Notes: generated from the letters alone by a model not told the origin. Positions 22,921 through 33,890 are shown, counted from the stretch's first letter. The stretch: DNA of 64,000 bases from Norana najaformis (GCA_964023275.1 OZ029921.1:12095806-12159805); one strand, 5' to 3'. Made by a program: numbers and translations.

Positions 22921-23619
22921 CTAAGGACCCTTGTTCTGTTTTAACAGCAGCAGTTTCTCAAAAGTGCTATTAGATAGTCCATTGTGCCACGGAGTGAATG
23001 TCTGTCCACCAGAACTGAATAAACAATCAACTGGTGCAGACGATGGGATGACTGTGTTGTACCTCATGAACATGTCCCTGACTACTGGAAAAGATGCCAA
23101 AGGTTTGAGGTTTCTGGGTGGATCTTCTAGATACTGCATGACTTGCAGACTTGCCTGGCTACCAGATGAATCAACTGAATTCAACTGGATATTGTAGTTG
23201 TAAAAGATGTCATTATCTGAATTGCCTGTGGCAACAGTGGTTTGTAAAGATATTTTACTTTTACAAATACCTCAGATGTGTTAAGGAGTAGCTTACAGAC
23301 TCCTCTTTCTGGGAATCAGGCAGCCAATGTAGTGGAAGAATGGAATGGATGGGTCACAGCAGCCAAAATATAGTGATCAACATTGTGCATGTTTGATCTT
23401 AACAGACACCTCAACAAATGACTTTTCGGTGAGAAAAATGGATGGTAAATAGAAATCTAAGAAACATTCCTTTTCTTCTTGCATTTTGTCAACTGCTATG
23501 GCAAGTGGTTTCATAACCAACAAGTGCTCCTCAAGGAAGTCAAACTCTACATCTTCAGTGCCGCTAAATTCAATGCGGTGTCCATCTACATCAACATGTA
23601 TGGGGGCAGCAAAGGTCAA
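22921..23619 (-). pseudogene. hAT transposase C-terminal remnants
   Basis: The minus-strand frame 23619-23400 contains VEFDFLEEHLLVMKPLAIAV and LDFYLPSIFLTEK. After a degraded gap, the frame 23184-22921 reads VMQYLEDPPRNLKPLASFP, VIPSSAPVDCLFSSGGQ and STFEKLLLLKQN, the conserved hAT C-terminal dimerisation domain. Upstream domains (BED finger, DDE N-terminal part) are missing, so it is a fragment. Such sequences also occur in domesticated ZBED genes, but the stops and missing N-terminus argue for a dead transposon. Confidence 0.85.
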
Positions 23620-23659
23620 AGCCTAAACACAGACCAACTGCCACCCTCACCACTTAAGG

Positions 23660-23706
23660 CAAATTATTATTATTATTATTACTATTTGTTACTATTATTA
23701 TTACTA
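23660..23706. repeat. (ATT)n-type microsatellite
   Basis: Imperfect TTA/TTATTACTA repeats follow the hAT remnants. Confidence 0.85.
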
Positions 23707-23734
23707 TGTAATGTCAGCACAAACAATAATTTAT

Positions 23735-24076
23735 TTAGCGTATGCAGTTCGCGCTAAGCCAGCATGCAGCAGCCTCATCAGCAACATGGAGTGCGGATAG
23801 ACCGCCCGGGAAACTAGTTATTGTACAGACATCAACAATGTGAGACATAGTTTGGATTTCTCCACAGCTGCAGAAAGGGGAGGTAGCCTGCTTCCATCGA
23901 ACCTGATTCGCCGCACAGCGGCCCTGACCGGTTCTGAATTGGTTCAGAGTAGACCAGAGGCGACGTGGCAAGGTGAAACCAGGGGGCCAGACAGATGGCA
24001 CGGACACGAGGGAATGGTTTACAACATCAGTTGCAGACCACTCGGAACTCCAGACCGAATTAGCCGTAACAAACAA
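23735..24076 (-). pseudogene. LINE RNase H / C-terminal fragment
   Basis: The minus-strand frame contains WSATDVVNHSLVSVPS, PPGFTLPRRLWSTLNQFRTG, FCSCGEIQTMSHIVDVC and GGLSALHVADEAA. This is the recurrent C-terminal segment of jockey/RTE-type LINE polyproteins (after RNase H), with the C-x-C...H...C cluster retained. Only this terminal piece is present. Confidence 0.75.
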
Positions 24077-24591
24077 TAATCAGCCAGACATTCTCATTAG
24101 AACTCGAACTTGATATCTACATGTATCATATAACTTTATAGTTAGATACCATAGAACAATGAGTTTGTAAATTATACAGCTGATTTTTCATATTTTATAG
24201 AAAATTTCAGTTAAAATTTTTACAGAAATTGACCAATAAATTATGGTGAAATACATTAAAAAGGATGCAATTTCTTACAGGATGTAGTTGTATCGGGTTA
24301 GCAGGACACTGCTGGTTCAAGCACAGGGCAGGTGATGCGTCTGCGTATTGTGTATGTGGTGGTAGTGGCCATGCTGATTTGTGGTGCAGTCGAGTGCGAT
24401 CCTTTTGATGAAGGTAGATGTCTCTTGATATTTCAGTGATATTGCATTAAGGTCATTTTGAAAATAAAGTTATATATATATACACACATATTCATACAAA
24501 GTGAGAAACAGCTTTCTGTAATCAGAAGCTATCAGTCACATTCACAGTTTCTTACCATAATTATACATTTAGTGCACAGCAAATTCTTCAC
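24077..24591. other. Spacer next to ITPR exon; possible signal-peptide exon
   Basis: No repeat was recognised. At 24334 on the plus strand an ATG opens a short frame, MRLRIVYVVVVAMLICGAVE and CDPFDEG, that looks like a secretory signal peptide and runs into a GT donor-like site near 24413. It has no visible second exon, so it is not called as a gene. Confidence 0.3.
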
Positions 24592-24720
24592 CTGAACATT
24601 AGTGCTTTGGTCTGAGAATGGAGAGTTGAAAAAGGTTGATATGATGCTCATTACGGTTATAGTAACGTAATCTTGTAGGACTTTGTCAGCATGTCTGGAG
24701 TCATGTGTAGCACTGCTCAC
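24592..24720 (-). CDS. ITPR: ITPR exon 8 of the window
   Basis: After acceptor CATCTAG the exon opens [19 protein letters not shown] and continues to [13 protein letters not shown] before donor CAG|GTGAAG, giving 43 codons in phase 0. DSRHAD, the ISTFF-like run and SPFSDQST are hallmark IP3-receptor sequences of the RIH solenoid, which transmits ligand binding to the pore. The expected continuation ([20 protein letters not shown] in the family) was not found to the left. The exon has no stop or frameshift. Confidence 0.93.
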
Positions 24721-25179
24721 CTAGATGAAAAAGAAATCAACTTAGATGAAAAACAAAAGTATTAAATGAAAAATCAAAATACAGTGAATACAATGAGAGA
24801 TGTAGGTAGAAGTTAAACAGATAAGATTTACAGACAATGTGATCGAGGTGATTGAGAAACAGGACTTCAAAGTAGGTTACCGGTATTATGCCATTACAGG
24901 CAGTGCGAGAGAAGTCACAATCAAGCAGCAGGTTATTCCATCTTAAATTAGCAGTACACTGAGCAAATTTACCCAACAGATTGTTGATTTCAATGGACAA
25001 TAAATTTTTTCAGTAGTTTTGCTTCCTGAAAAACTTTGGTGAATATGATAGACACCTTCAATCTGAACACAAATACAATTTAAGATTGTCTGTATCATAT
25101 AGAAATTTTAAGAAACATGAAATTAACTTTTATTAAATTTCTTGTGTTTAATCAAACAATCATGCTGATGTATTGCATT

Positions 25180-26480
25180 AGTTCAACTGCACTAAAACTG
25201 TTTTGCTGCTGATTTTCGCTTTTACTCGCTTCTTGTTTCAGTGTCCAACAATATTCACCAAGCACTCATGGGTTCAAGTTGCCTTGATACTGCTTTTCCA
25301 TCATTGCAGTGTCCTGATGAAAGTTTTCATCATGTTCTTCACTGACTGCACCAAGATTAGCAGGGAAGAAGACCAAGTGTGAATGCAGAAAAATAATGAC
25401 ATCGCACTTCGTGGTTTAGTATTAATAAAGAATGTTGTCAAACAGCTGGATGTAGTTTGGTGCTCCATAGTTGCCAAGAAAATTCTCAACAACATCCTTG
25501 AATGCCTTCCATGTGATTTTCTCTGGCCCCAACAGCAGATCTTCGAACCGCTTGTTATTCATGACGTGTCTGATTTGTGGACTAACAAAACATGCCTCCC
25601 TTGATCTTGGTGTCAGTTACTTTTGGAAATATCATTCTCAAATATTGAAATTCTTCACCTTCCTTGCTCATCACTTTAAAAAAATTTCTCATAAGTCCAA
25701 GTTTTATATAAAGAGGAGGCGAAAATATCTTTCTTGTGTTGACAAGTGGTTTAGGTGTCACAATTTTCTGCCCTGGGACCAAACGCTTATGGAGTTCATT
25801 TAGATGTAATGAGATTTTTACAACTGCTGTCCCACTCACAAAAGAAACAAAAGTACTTGATATATCCGAGCTGCATTCATAGTTGCAGTGTCATTACCTT
25901 GAGATCACCACAGATGTTCCAGTTGTAGTTTTAGTACTGCATGTGTTTCAACAACAGTTCCATGATTTTGTAGGTTTCTTTCCTATGTATTTCATGGCCA
26001 ATATGTATTGAAGGGTGGACATTGCTTTGTGTAACAAGACAGCTTTTAGGCTTAACAGTGACGAATCTATAAAAACATGCCACTGTTGTGGATCATGCTC
26101 ACAACCCAAAGCTGTAAACAAACCCATCAGAGTCAGTGCAGAAACAGAGGTTGTCAACCAGCACAAAGCAATTTCTCATGTCTTCCAAAAGACAGAAATT
26201 TCTGATTGTGTTATCAGACGAGGCTCGCCAGATATAAACAGTTCTAAATCTACAAGAATGTCATTTTTCCACATCTGGTTCATGCATTATGGCATCTTTA
26301 TCCACCTCGTCAAGGTTCCTTGTCTCTGCTGGCTTCGGTACTGGCAAAAAGTCATCATGCATCACTGGTCTCATGGCTGAAGTTAGATTCCATAGATTTC
26401 CCATTTTTAAAACAAGAGACATTAGTCAGACAGATGTAACAGTACAGTACGTCATCAGTCCATTTAACCATATAACACTT
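25180..26480 (-). pseudogene. Relic of a dispersed hypothetical protein family
   Basis: Broken minus-strand frames give, in order, LPVPKPAETRN, GCEHDPQQWHVFIDSSLLSL, then after a gap PLVNTRKIFSPPLYIKLGLM, FKVMSKEGEEFQYLRMIFP, WKAFKDVVENFLGNYGAPNY and FPANLGAVSEEHDENFHQD, ending ...LGEYCWTLKQE. I recognise this as a hypothetical protein present in many near-identical copies in insects, molluscs and other invertebrates, and so probably element-borne; its function is unknown to me. The segment matching GYTKYCCFFCEWDSHA is absent here but appears at 61080-61150. Multiple stops and shifts make it a pseudogene. Confidence 0.75.
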
Positions 26481-26779
26481 GCCACAAATGCAACAGAATG
26501 TATTATGGCTGTTGTGATACTGATGAGACATTTCTGCTGTAAGGAAATGTTCTGTAGACTATAAATGCTATTGTTAAGTACAGGATGTGCATCAAAATAC
26601 GTACAAACTGATATCAATATAATGCATAGCATCTGTATATGCAAACTGCTTTTATAGCCTGTCCTGCCAGCATCCATCCTGACTATGCATGCCCAGACAC
26701 GTCCAGGCATGCACAAGCATTATAAGCATTAGCATTTCCATTGCATATTGTGCAACCTGCACTGAGTGCATGCCCAGAC

Positions 26780-27026
26780 ATGCCTCGACTAAACAACTGG
26801 CCTGTTTCTAACCTGACTTTCATCTCCAAATTAACTGAATGGATTGTCTTTTCTTGAAACAATGACTACTTAGCTTCTAACTCACTCCTTAACCCACACC
26901 AGCCTGGTTTTACTAAACATAAACTCTGTTGACATCTCTCTACAACAAGCTTGTTTTTTCCATCTCTCATCAACAGGTTTCTTGCCTCTGTCTTCTTGAT
27001 ATCTCTGCAGCCTTTGACACCATTTA
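26780..27026 (+). mobile_element. CR1/L2-like LINE fragment (RT N-terminal part)
   Basis: Frames broken by stops read NWPVSNLTFISKLTEWIV, LNPHQPGFTKHKLC and ISLQPLTPF-like sequence, matching the RYRPVSNLSFLSKxxE…QSGFRxxHST…SAAFDT blocks of CR1/L2 RT. It ends abruptly at 27026, where the tail of an oppositely oriented LINE begins. Confidence 0.65.
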
Positions 27027-28087
27027 TTTATTTATTTATTTAAAGCACTTGTAACGCGCACAATGTCAGTACACCTGAATCTGAGGCACGGATGTATGCT
27101 CGCTAAGGGCCAAGATGGAATCATGCAAAATCCACGATAAAGTAGTGAGTCTTAACAAGTGATTTAAAAGATGATAGCGAGTTTGCAAGTCGGGCCTTTT
27201 GTGGTAGATGATTCCAAATGCGAGGAGCACAGCAACAAAAGGCACGTGATCCTACAATTGTCCTGAACCTAGGATTTTACAAAAAAAAATATCAGAAGAA
27301 CGCAAGAATCTGGGAGGACAATATGGAGTCAACAAAGTATTAAGATATGATGGAAGGCCAGTGTTCTGAGCCTTAAAGGTCAAGCATGCAATTTTAAACT
27401 TAATACGCCACTTGACAGGAAGCCAGTGAAGTTCACAAAAGCGATCTAATGCATTTGATGAAGAAGAACATGTAACAACCCTAGAAAGAGAGTTTTGAAC
27501 CCTCTGGAGCTTTTTTACATTAAAAGAGGATATACTGTATAAAACTGCATTTGCATAGTCTATCAAGAACTAACAAGTGCACATGCCACTGTTTTAGCCA
27601 TGTAATTAGTCAGAGAATGTTTGTTGTGACAAAATGCCTTGATGTGGTAGAAACAAGACCTGCAAATTGAAGATACGTGTGAAGTCATAGTGAGCGAGTT
27701 GTCAAGGGTGACACCAGGAGTTTTAATTTTGTCTGATAATGGGATTTTGGTTCCTACAAGGTCAATAGAAGAATGCGAAGTGAAAGACTGCATACGCTGG
27801 TGAGTTGTGAAAAGAATTGGCTCTGACCTATCTGGATTGATTGCAAGATCATTAAAGCAGAACCAAGTGTGAAGACAGGAAAAACACTGTTCAAGTTCAG
27901 TTTTAGCTGAGGGATCTGTTGCAGATAGAGCAACATAGAGTTGAATATCATCAGCATATTGCTGGACCAATGTATTATGCATGCGTGCAATTTGACAAAC
28001 GGGCGAAATAAAGATAGAATATAGAAGAGGCCCAAGGACAGAACCCTGAAGTACACCTGAACAACAGGCAACAGAATCACAGCAAGA
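27027..28087 (-). mobile_element. CR1-like LINE, 5'-truncated, minus strand
   Basis: The RT reads CSGVLQGSVLGPLLYSIFI, QQYADDIQLYVALSATDP (intact YADD box), CFNDLAINPDRSEPILF, a shift near 27560, then DYANAVLYSISSFNVKKLQR, RFCELHWLPVKWRIKFKIAC and NTGLPSYLNTLL. The 3' tail on the minus strand ends in (AAAT)n (27027-27047). It is inserted into a plus-strand LINE at 27026. A Tc1/mariner-type element interrupts its 5' side at 28090-29767, with a few LINE codons beyond (29770-29780). Confidence 0.8.
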
Positions 28088-28089
28088 TA

Positions 28090-29767
28090 CCGTACATACC
28101 CGACTATAAGTCGATTAAAGTATAAGTCGAAGTGTACTTTTTTCAGAAAAAAAGCATCCAAAATCGACGGCTCGAATATAAGTCGAACCCATATATACAG
28201 CCTTATAATATGGGCCCATCCATACATTACGTATGCAAAGAAAATTATATTTTCATACCCATCATATATTTATATTTTCTTCGGCTAGCATGCAGAGACT
28301 GTGTGGGGAATATAATAATAAAGGGCGACTATACAAATATGGGTATATATGTATCCACTCCATATTTACAAAAACATATGTACATAAGGTACATGTATAT
28401 GGTTTTGTAACTGAAGGAACTAATTTAGCCGGTCGGCTTACACCCCTTAGTACTGCCTGACTGGTCAAAGACGACATCCAGATGGCAATGGCAGTAATGT
28501 GAGGGCGAATTTTCTGACCTGCATTCCATTAATTTTTCAGGGTTCTGTCAAATCTTGCTAGAGATCTGTACCCTCCGGCGACCTGTGTGGCTTCAGGTCT
28601 GTATGTCTGACTGCCTGTGACTCAGTTCCCTTGGTCGACCTGGTTCTCAGCACAGAATAACTGCACATCGCTTTTATATAATGTAATAAATTCCATCGGA
28701 CGACTATAGGATAATACAGTGTTATAAATAGGCTGTGGAAATTTATTTTGCGTACGTACACATTTTGCTGAGTCCCACCCCCTTGCCATACGCACTCGTA
28801 CGCAAAATTGCCTAAATCCGATCATCCCCCTCCCCTCATTGCGTACGTAATATATGGATGGACCCTATACAGAATTTCTGGAAAGAGTTGGTCGGAAGCA
28901 AATTGAATCGCCTGGATCAATCAAGAGGACCAATCAGCATATTGCAAGCAAATTTCACTATAGGCCTATAAATAATTATTACCAAGTGCATTTACAATGG
29001 CATATAATTTGCAATATTCAAATATACAGAATTTCTGGAAAGAATTGGTCGGAAGCAAATTGAATCGCCGGGATCAGTCAAGAGGACCAATCAGCATATT
29101 GCAAGCAAATTTCACTATAGGCCTATAAATAATTATTACCAAGTGCATTTACAATGGCATATAATTTGCAATATTCAAATATCAGAATGGAGTAATTTTT
29201 TTCTTTTCAGCCAGAATCAATTGTCTTTAATCTCTTAGAAATATGATCTCTGCAATCGCTTCTTATGAGACTCCCCATGCAGCGACTTTCCCCTTTCAAA
29301 CGGTTTATCAGCTACGCTCACAGCCTGACTCCCTCGTTTTGCACACATCTCTACACCTATGTTGGAGGTCTTTCTCTTGCTCGACATTACTGCGCGTATC
29401 CATGATATTTTGATTTCTTTTGGCAGAGGTCTCGGCAAGCGATAATAAAGGACATCGTTTTCGATGCATGAAATATATCGTACAAGTACCAGTATATAAA
29501 AACATTGTTATAAGAGAAGAATATTTCGTTTTGATCTATATGTAGTCAGTAATTTGTTGAAATGTGATTTTTCTTGAAAAACGATATAAAAAGAAAGACA
29601 CTCTACTAAAATAAAATGAGCGTTTAATTTTTAAGGCCATTTTCGTAATGTTGAATATTTGGTCCAAAAATCTTCCGTCTATTTTGTCTCTCGAGTATAA
29701 GTCGAAGGCCTTTTTCGTAGCCCTGAAAAAGACATAAATTTCTCGACTTATAGTCGAGTTTATATGG
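28090..29767. mobile_element. Tc1/mariner-type (Tigger-like) non-autonomous DNA transposon
   Basis: TA dinucleotides (28088-28089, 29768-29769) flank terminal inverted repeats sharing GACTATAAGTCGA, with further AGTATAAGTCGAAG-type subterminal copies at both ends. This TIR style is typical of pogo/Tigger-like mariner elements. A second inverted pair lies inside (CATCCATACATTACGTA near 28217 versus TACGTAATATATGGATG near 28844). There is no transposase frame. Removing it with one TA restores the host LINE frame (…AINLSCCDSVACCSG…), which supports the borders. Confidence 0.8.
28868..29181. repeat. 157-bp tandem duplication inside the DNA transposon
   Basis: TACAGAATTTCTGGAAAGA starts at 28868 and again at 29025, and the two 157-bp copies differ at only a few positions. 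Confidence 0.95.
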
Positions 29768-29780
29768 TAAGTTTATTGCC

Positions 29781-29876
29781 ACTGAGTGGTTCTGGGTCAC
29801 TGGGCCAGGAGCACCTCTGATCAGTATACCTCGGTGGCGTTTTATAAATTTTTGATTACGATTATGATTACGATAA
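29781..29876 (+). mobile_element. L2-like LINE 3' end
   Basis: TGGTTCTGGGTCACTGGGCC, then GCGTTTTATAAATTTTTGA and ATTACGATT repeats, match the 3' end of the minus-strand LINE at 35104-35250. Only the last ~100 bp is present. Confidence 0.75.
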
Positions 29877-29909
29877 GGTCCTGCACTAGGTCTGCCTTTT
29901 TACACTATA

Positions 29910-30056
29910 TATCTATGATGATACAGATGATACTGGACTGGATGATGCTAGAAGATGGATATGAAGGGCTAAAGAGAAGAGCAAACAACAGAGAAGAGTG
30001 GCGTCATTGGACATGTGGACCTGCCTGACGGCAGAGCACTAAAAGAAGAAGATCTA
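29910..30056 (+). mobile_element. RTE-type LINE 3' end
   Basis: The frame reads [20 protein letters not shown] and RHWTCGPA then a stop, followed by an AAAAGAAGAAGAT tail. This matches the extreme C-terminus and A-rich tail of RTE-type endonuclease/RT elements such as the one at 51000-53530. Confidence 0.7.
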
Positions 30057-30159
30057 TGTATCTATATATGAATGCACCTATACCCTTAATATTGGCACCT
30101 TTCAAGCATTTTCTAAGTACTTCTCAAAAGCAATGTGCTTGCTACCCTAAGTGGTGCTA

Positions 30160-30640
30160 AAGTTCACGAAGAATAAAAGTTCATCTGTAAGCAAATAATG
30201 ATCGAATAACTAAAAATGTCAGCATCGGTGTTCTTCCACACACATGTAGAGCTCAAGCAATGAAGACCCATTGAGAGTTGACAGTTGAATCCATGTTCAG
30301 AGTTCCTGGTCCATGTATCCAGGACAAGGAATGCAAGTCTGCAGCACGTGGTTATGCTCACTGACTGGAACTCCTTAAAGAACGGTAGAAAACGCAGCAC
30401 TTGGGTATTGCATGGGCCAGCAGATCTGTGCAGGACAGATACTCTTCACTAGCCCACCGACTGGACATAGAACCTCTCCTTGACTGACGGTTGATGTCAA
30501 TCCAAAGACTGTGCTTTGCTGTTGCATCAACAAATCCAAGATTTTCCAGTGGCAGAAGGCATATATAAGTCTGGGGCTCAACACAGAACAGATGGAAATC
30601 AGTCTACATGTAACAGTCAAACAATTTAAATTTTCAATCA
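30160..30640. repeat. Dispersed repeat (shared with 32990-33200 and 62755-62880)
   Basis: Blocks such as CCACACACATGTAGAG, AGTTCCTGGTCCATGTATCC, TGACGGTTGATGTC, TCCAAAGACT and CAGTGGCAGAAGGCATATAT recur in the other two locations in recognisable form. No protein similarity was seen. It could be a SINE or the non-coding part of a larger element. Confidence 0.5.
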
Positions 30641-30924
30641 TGCTTTCATGCCGTGTTACCAGATAACATCCAGAAATGCCAAAATCCAGGCAGAATTAGG
30701 AAAAACTCCAAAAACCTGGACAGAGTAATAGCCTAAACAGATGAAAATTTCACACAAACTGACAAATAAATTTATGCGCTATGTACCAAACCACCTGGTT
30801 CATTAGTCACTTGTGAGGGAACAGAGTACTTCAGCCCTTTTCACCAAAGCTGAGCTCACTAATGATATCTGGTATGAACTTGAGAAACAGTGGGGATGAC
30901 TCAGATTCATATGTACTATAACAT

Positions 30925-31060
30925 TAGCCTAGTCTTGAATATTATTCCCATAGAAAAGCAAATAATGTTTAAGCATGGGCTAATTGTATACAAGACTACA
31001 CTTCAGCCACCCTCAGTATCTTTACTCTGCACTGACTCCCAATGATAATATAAATAATTC
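30925..31060 (+). mobile_element. CR1-like LINE C-terminal fragment
   Basis: The frame reads LNIIPIEKQIMFKHGLIVYK followed by TTLQPPSVS, equivalent to LPIQQRISFKLGLIVYK of the LINE at 1600-5560. It is about 45 codons only. Confidence 0.6.
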
Positions 31061-31224
31061 AGGTGAATTCTGAGGAGTGTCATCATCATCATTTCATTTA
31101 TTGTTCCACAAAAAAACAGCATAAAACATTACATAAAAATTCATGTGGGATACAACAGGCTGACCCAGAAAGAACCATTGTTCCGCTTATTTGGGACACC
31201 TATGTCACATGGAATGGGTAACAG

Positions 31225-31813
31225 GACAATAACCCCCCCGGACAATAACCCCCAGACAATTACCCCAAGCAAAAAACCCCCGGGCAATAACTCCCCGGAC
31301 AATAACCCCCTATACTGATACAGTACATACAGTAAAGAGTAGACATGAAAGAATGACCAAACAACCAAGAACTAAATATTGGACAATTATTAGACAATTG
31401 GGCACAGAGTACACATGAAAGACTTACAATACAACATGAAAGAGGTCAACTACTATATAACAGAAATGGTTTACGGAAAATATAAAGTTTAAAAATTTGA
31501 TCTATTTCTATCCATGATGGAACTTATAAAATCTGATCAAGGAAAAGATAAACTTAGTTTTGAAGGTTATGTATACGTAAAGCAGAAAAATTTGCAAATG
31601 GTGTAGTGTCATTTGAGTGCGAAAAGAGGCATATATGTCTAATAAATTAATATATAAACTGTATGATTAATATACAATATTTGTATATTTATATAATTAA
31701 TATATCAGTATAGGGGTTACTGTCCGGGTTTTTTTTGGCATGGGGGTTATTGACCGGGGGTTATTGTCTGGGGGTTATTGTCCAGGGGGTTATTGTCCGG
31801 GGGGTTATTGTCC
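31225..31813. repeat. Fold-back element with GGACAATAACCCCC arms
   Basis: The left arm (31225-31316) is five or so direct copies of GGACAATAACCCCC; the right arm (31711-31813) is the same motif in reverse complement. The ~390-bp AT-rich centre has no frame. The right arm's G-runs could form quadruplexes. A target duplication is not obvious. Confidence 0.8.
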
Positions 31814-32020
31814 TATAACCATCGAATGGTATTTGAAATGACGAATAACCAACTTATTAGGCCTACAGTCCAACTGGACTTGAGCAAACAGAACCTTTGT
31901 AAGAATAACAAAAGACTTAACTAACAAAATGAATTAATTCACATAAATTCACTTATTCTGTTCATGCAAATATGCATGTATATAATGTTTAAATAATTTT
32001 ATAGTGGGCATTACAGGCTT

Positions 32021-32170
32021 TACTTGATTTGGTAGCCGATGGGAAGTTTTAAGGCATTGTATTTGATTTAGTAGCTGATGGACACTGTTAAGAACTTGTA
32101 CTTTGATTTGGTAGCTGATGGCGAGTGTTAAGTGTTATGCTAGACTTGGTAGGAGATGGGCATGTTTAGG
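32021..32170. repeat. Minisatellite, ~45-50-bp unit
   Basis: GATTTGGTAGCCGATGGGAAG-like units (TTTGATTTGGTAGCTGATGG) recur three to four times. Confidence 0.8.
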
Positions 32171-32349
32171 ACATATAATTATAGGCCATTAGTCAGTGAT
32201 CATCTCTAGTAAGGCTCAAATAGCAACCTTTGAGTTAAAAGTGGAGCATTCAACAAAAATATTCTCACATTTCAACTCACATGACAAACTTTGCTACTCA
32301 GTTTGCATTGCATCAGCACAGTATGTCAGAACAAGTCAACTCTGATCAA

Positions 32350-32780
32350 AAATATGTCATATAGCCTGCTCTCTTGCCTGTCCTTGCTTTGATTATGCCA
32401 ATTCAGTTTGTGCAGGTATCTCAAATCTTGAACTCAACAACCTTCAGTGCATACAAAATTCCCAGCTCACATGGATGGTGTTGTGTGCACCTCATCAAAC
32501 AAACTTCTTAACCCTACCCTGTCTTCTAAATTGGCTTCATGCAGAATTCAGAATGAGATTCAAACTGGTTTGTCTAACCTATAAAATCCTTAATATGGGC
32601 ACACCTACCTACATTATGCCACTAGCCTCTCCTTAAATCCCTCCCAAAAGCCTATGATCTTCCAGTCCACTCAGCCTCAATGCAGAACTATCACAAACTC
32701 TTGCAACTATAATTGTAATTGGAAATTTGTATAGTGCCTCTTCAAGAGAACCTACTCAGAGGCGATCTCTGCACTAACGA
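32350..32780 (+). mobile_element. CR1/L2-like LINE C-terminal fragment
   Basis: Frames interrupted by stops read LACPCFDYANSVCAGISNLE, NNLQCIQNSQLTW and FRMRFKLVCLTYKILNMGTP, the post-RT region of CR1/L2 LINEs. There is no intact frame. Confidence 0.65.
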
Positions 32781-32899
32781 TATTAAATGTCACTGAGAAC
32801 GAAATGTTCATGCTTTAGTACCCATTGCTCAGATAAGTAGAACAGTCACCAGTGGCAAACTCACATGCAAAGCCCAACCAACAGATTCCCAACTAGGTT

Positions 32900-33330
32900 T
32901 GAATGATGTCAGCATGTTTTGAGTTTCTGAAGCACAAAGCGAGGATGAGGAACAATGATGGGTAATGTGATCCGACGCCGATGGCTCATGGCTGTCTCCC
33001 CCTCCAGCAGTCCCTTATAGATGAAAGATGATGTCCAGATATTCCTCGAACCGATTGATGTGAGTAGGACAAGCATTTGTTGGTAGTTGAGCCCTTCCAT
33101 GGTTGACGGTCAGTGCTACTCCAAAGACTCTGTCATTCCGCCACCAAATCCATGATTTCCCGGCAGAGGCCGCATATGTCTGTAGGCCTGAGGTATGACT
33201 GTCGACCTAGAATCCTTTCCCCCTTCCATAAGTGAACATAGAAAGTCAAGATAACATAAAACAAAACTGTCCGATATGCAGTAAATCAACGTTGGAACGA
33301 AAAATAATTCCAACATGCAGACTCGGCAAC
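32900..33330. repeat. Dispersed repeat copy 2
   Basis: TTGACGGTCAGTGCTACTCC, CAAAGACTCTGTCATTCCG and ATCCATGATTTCCCGGCAGA correspond to the repeat at 30160-30640. No coding match was seen. Confidence 0.5.
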
Positions 33331-33890
33331 AGTGTTAAAGTCCGAACTGAGTTCGAGCTGCCAGAATTATTGCACAAATTTCACCTTTAGACAGTTTAAG
33401 GCTTTAGGATGACATCCATCGGGATGACATTAAGAAAGCCAACTACCAATTTGGCAATGAGCATGCACAGAAGTGCATTCCGTGCTGCTGCCCCCAAGAA
33501 AAGGGACTGACTACCAATCTGTTTTGAAGCTTTAATTCTTTTTTTCTTTAGTAAAAGCATCAAAACCCACTATTACTCACTGGCTTTCAAACAATTCGAT
33601 ACCTAACTGCACTAGTACCTGGTGGCTGACTGGCCATGCCTCAGATTTACATTTCTTTGTCATTTTGTGCAAATTACAAATTTTTTAATAATAATAAGTA
33701 GAAGAAGAAGAAGAACTAAACTAATAATAACAACAATGACAATGCCCCATTGGTTCATGCCTTTGTGCATTAAACACCCACATGATACATGTTACCAATT
33801 ATCTAATATTATAACCCAAGCCAGTTTGTAATAACCAATAACAAAACATGGCATTACTGATACATGTCTAAAGAACACTAAAAGACATAC
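33331..33890. other. Intron sequence without recognised elements
   Basis: AT-rich sequence with a short GAA/AAT-rich patch near 33690-33730. Nothing else was recognised. Confidence 0.4.

Larger units (their letters stand above)
20450..23640 (-). mobile_element. hAT-type DNA transposon relic
   Basis: The left end CAATGCTGGGTAAAATAC (20450) and the following AAATAC-rich, partly palindromic sequence (to 20593) resemble hAT termini. Minus-strand transposase pieces lie at 23619-22921. A piggyBac-like element at 20598-22779 splits the terminal region: sequence on both sides (…TTTTGCATTTAA / TTAAAATACAAAATG…) joins smoothly if it is removed. No right terminal repeat was found, so the right border is approximate. 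Confidence 0.6.

Noticed and set aside
1-24591. Next ITPR exon (family sequence beginning [12 protein letters not shown])
   Set aside because: I looked for its reverse-strand coding pattern and found no convincing match, so none is annotated; a tblastn search would decide.
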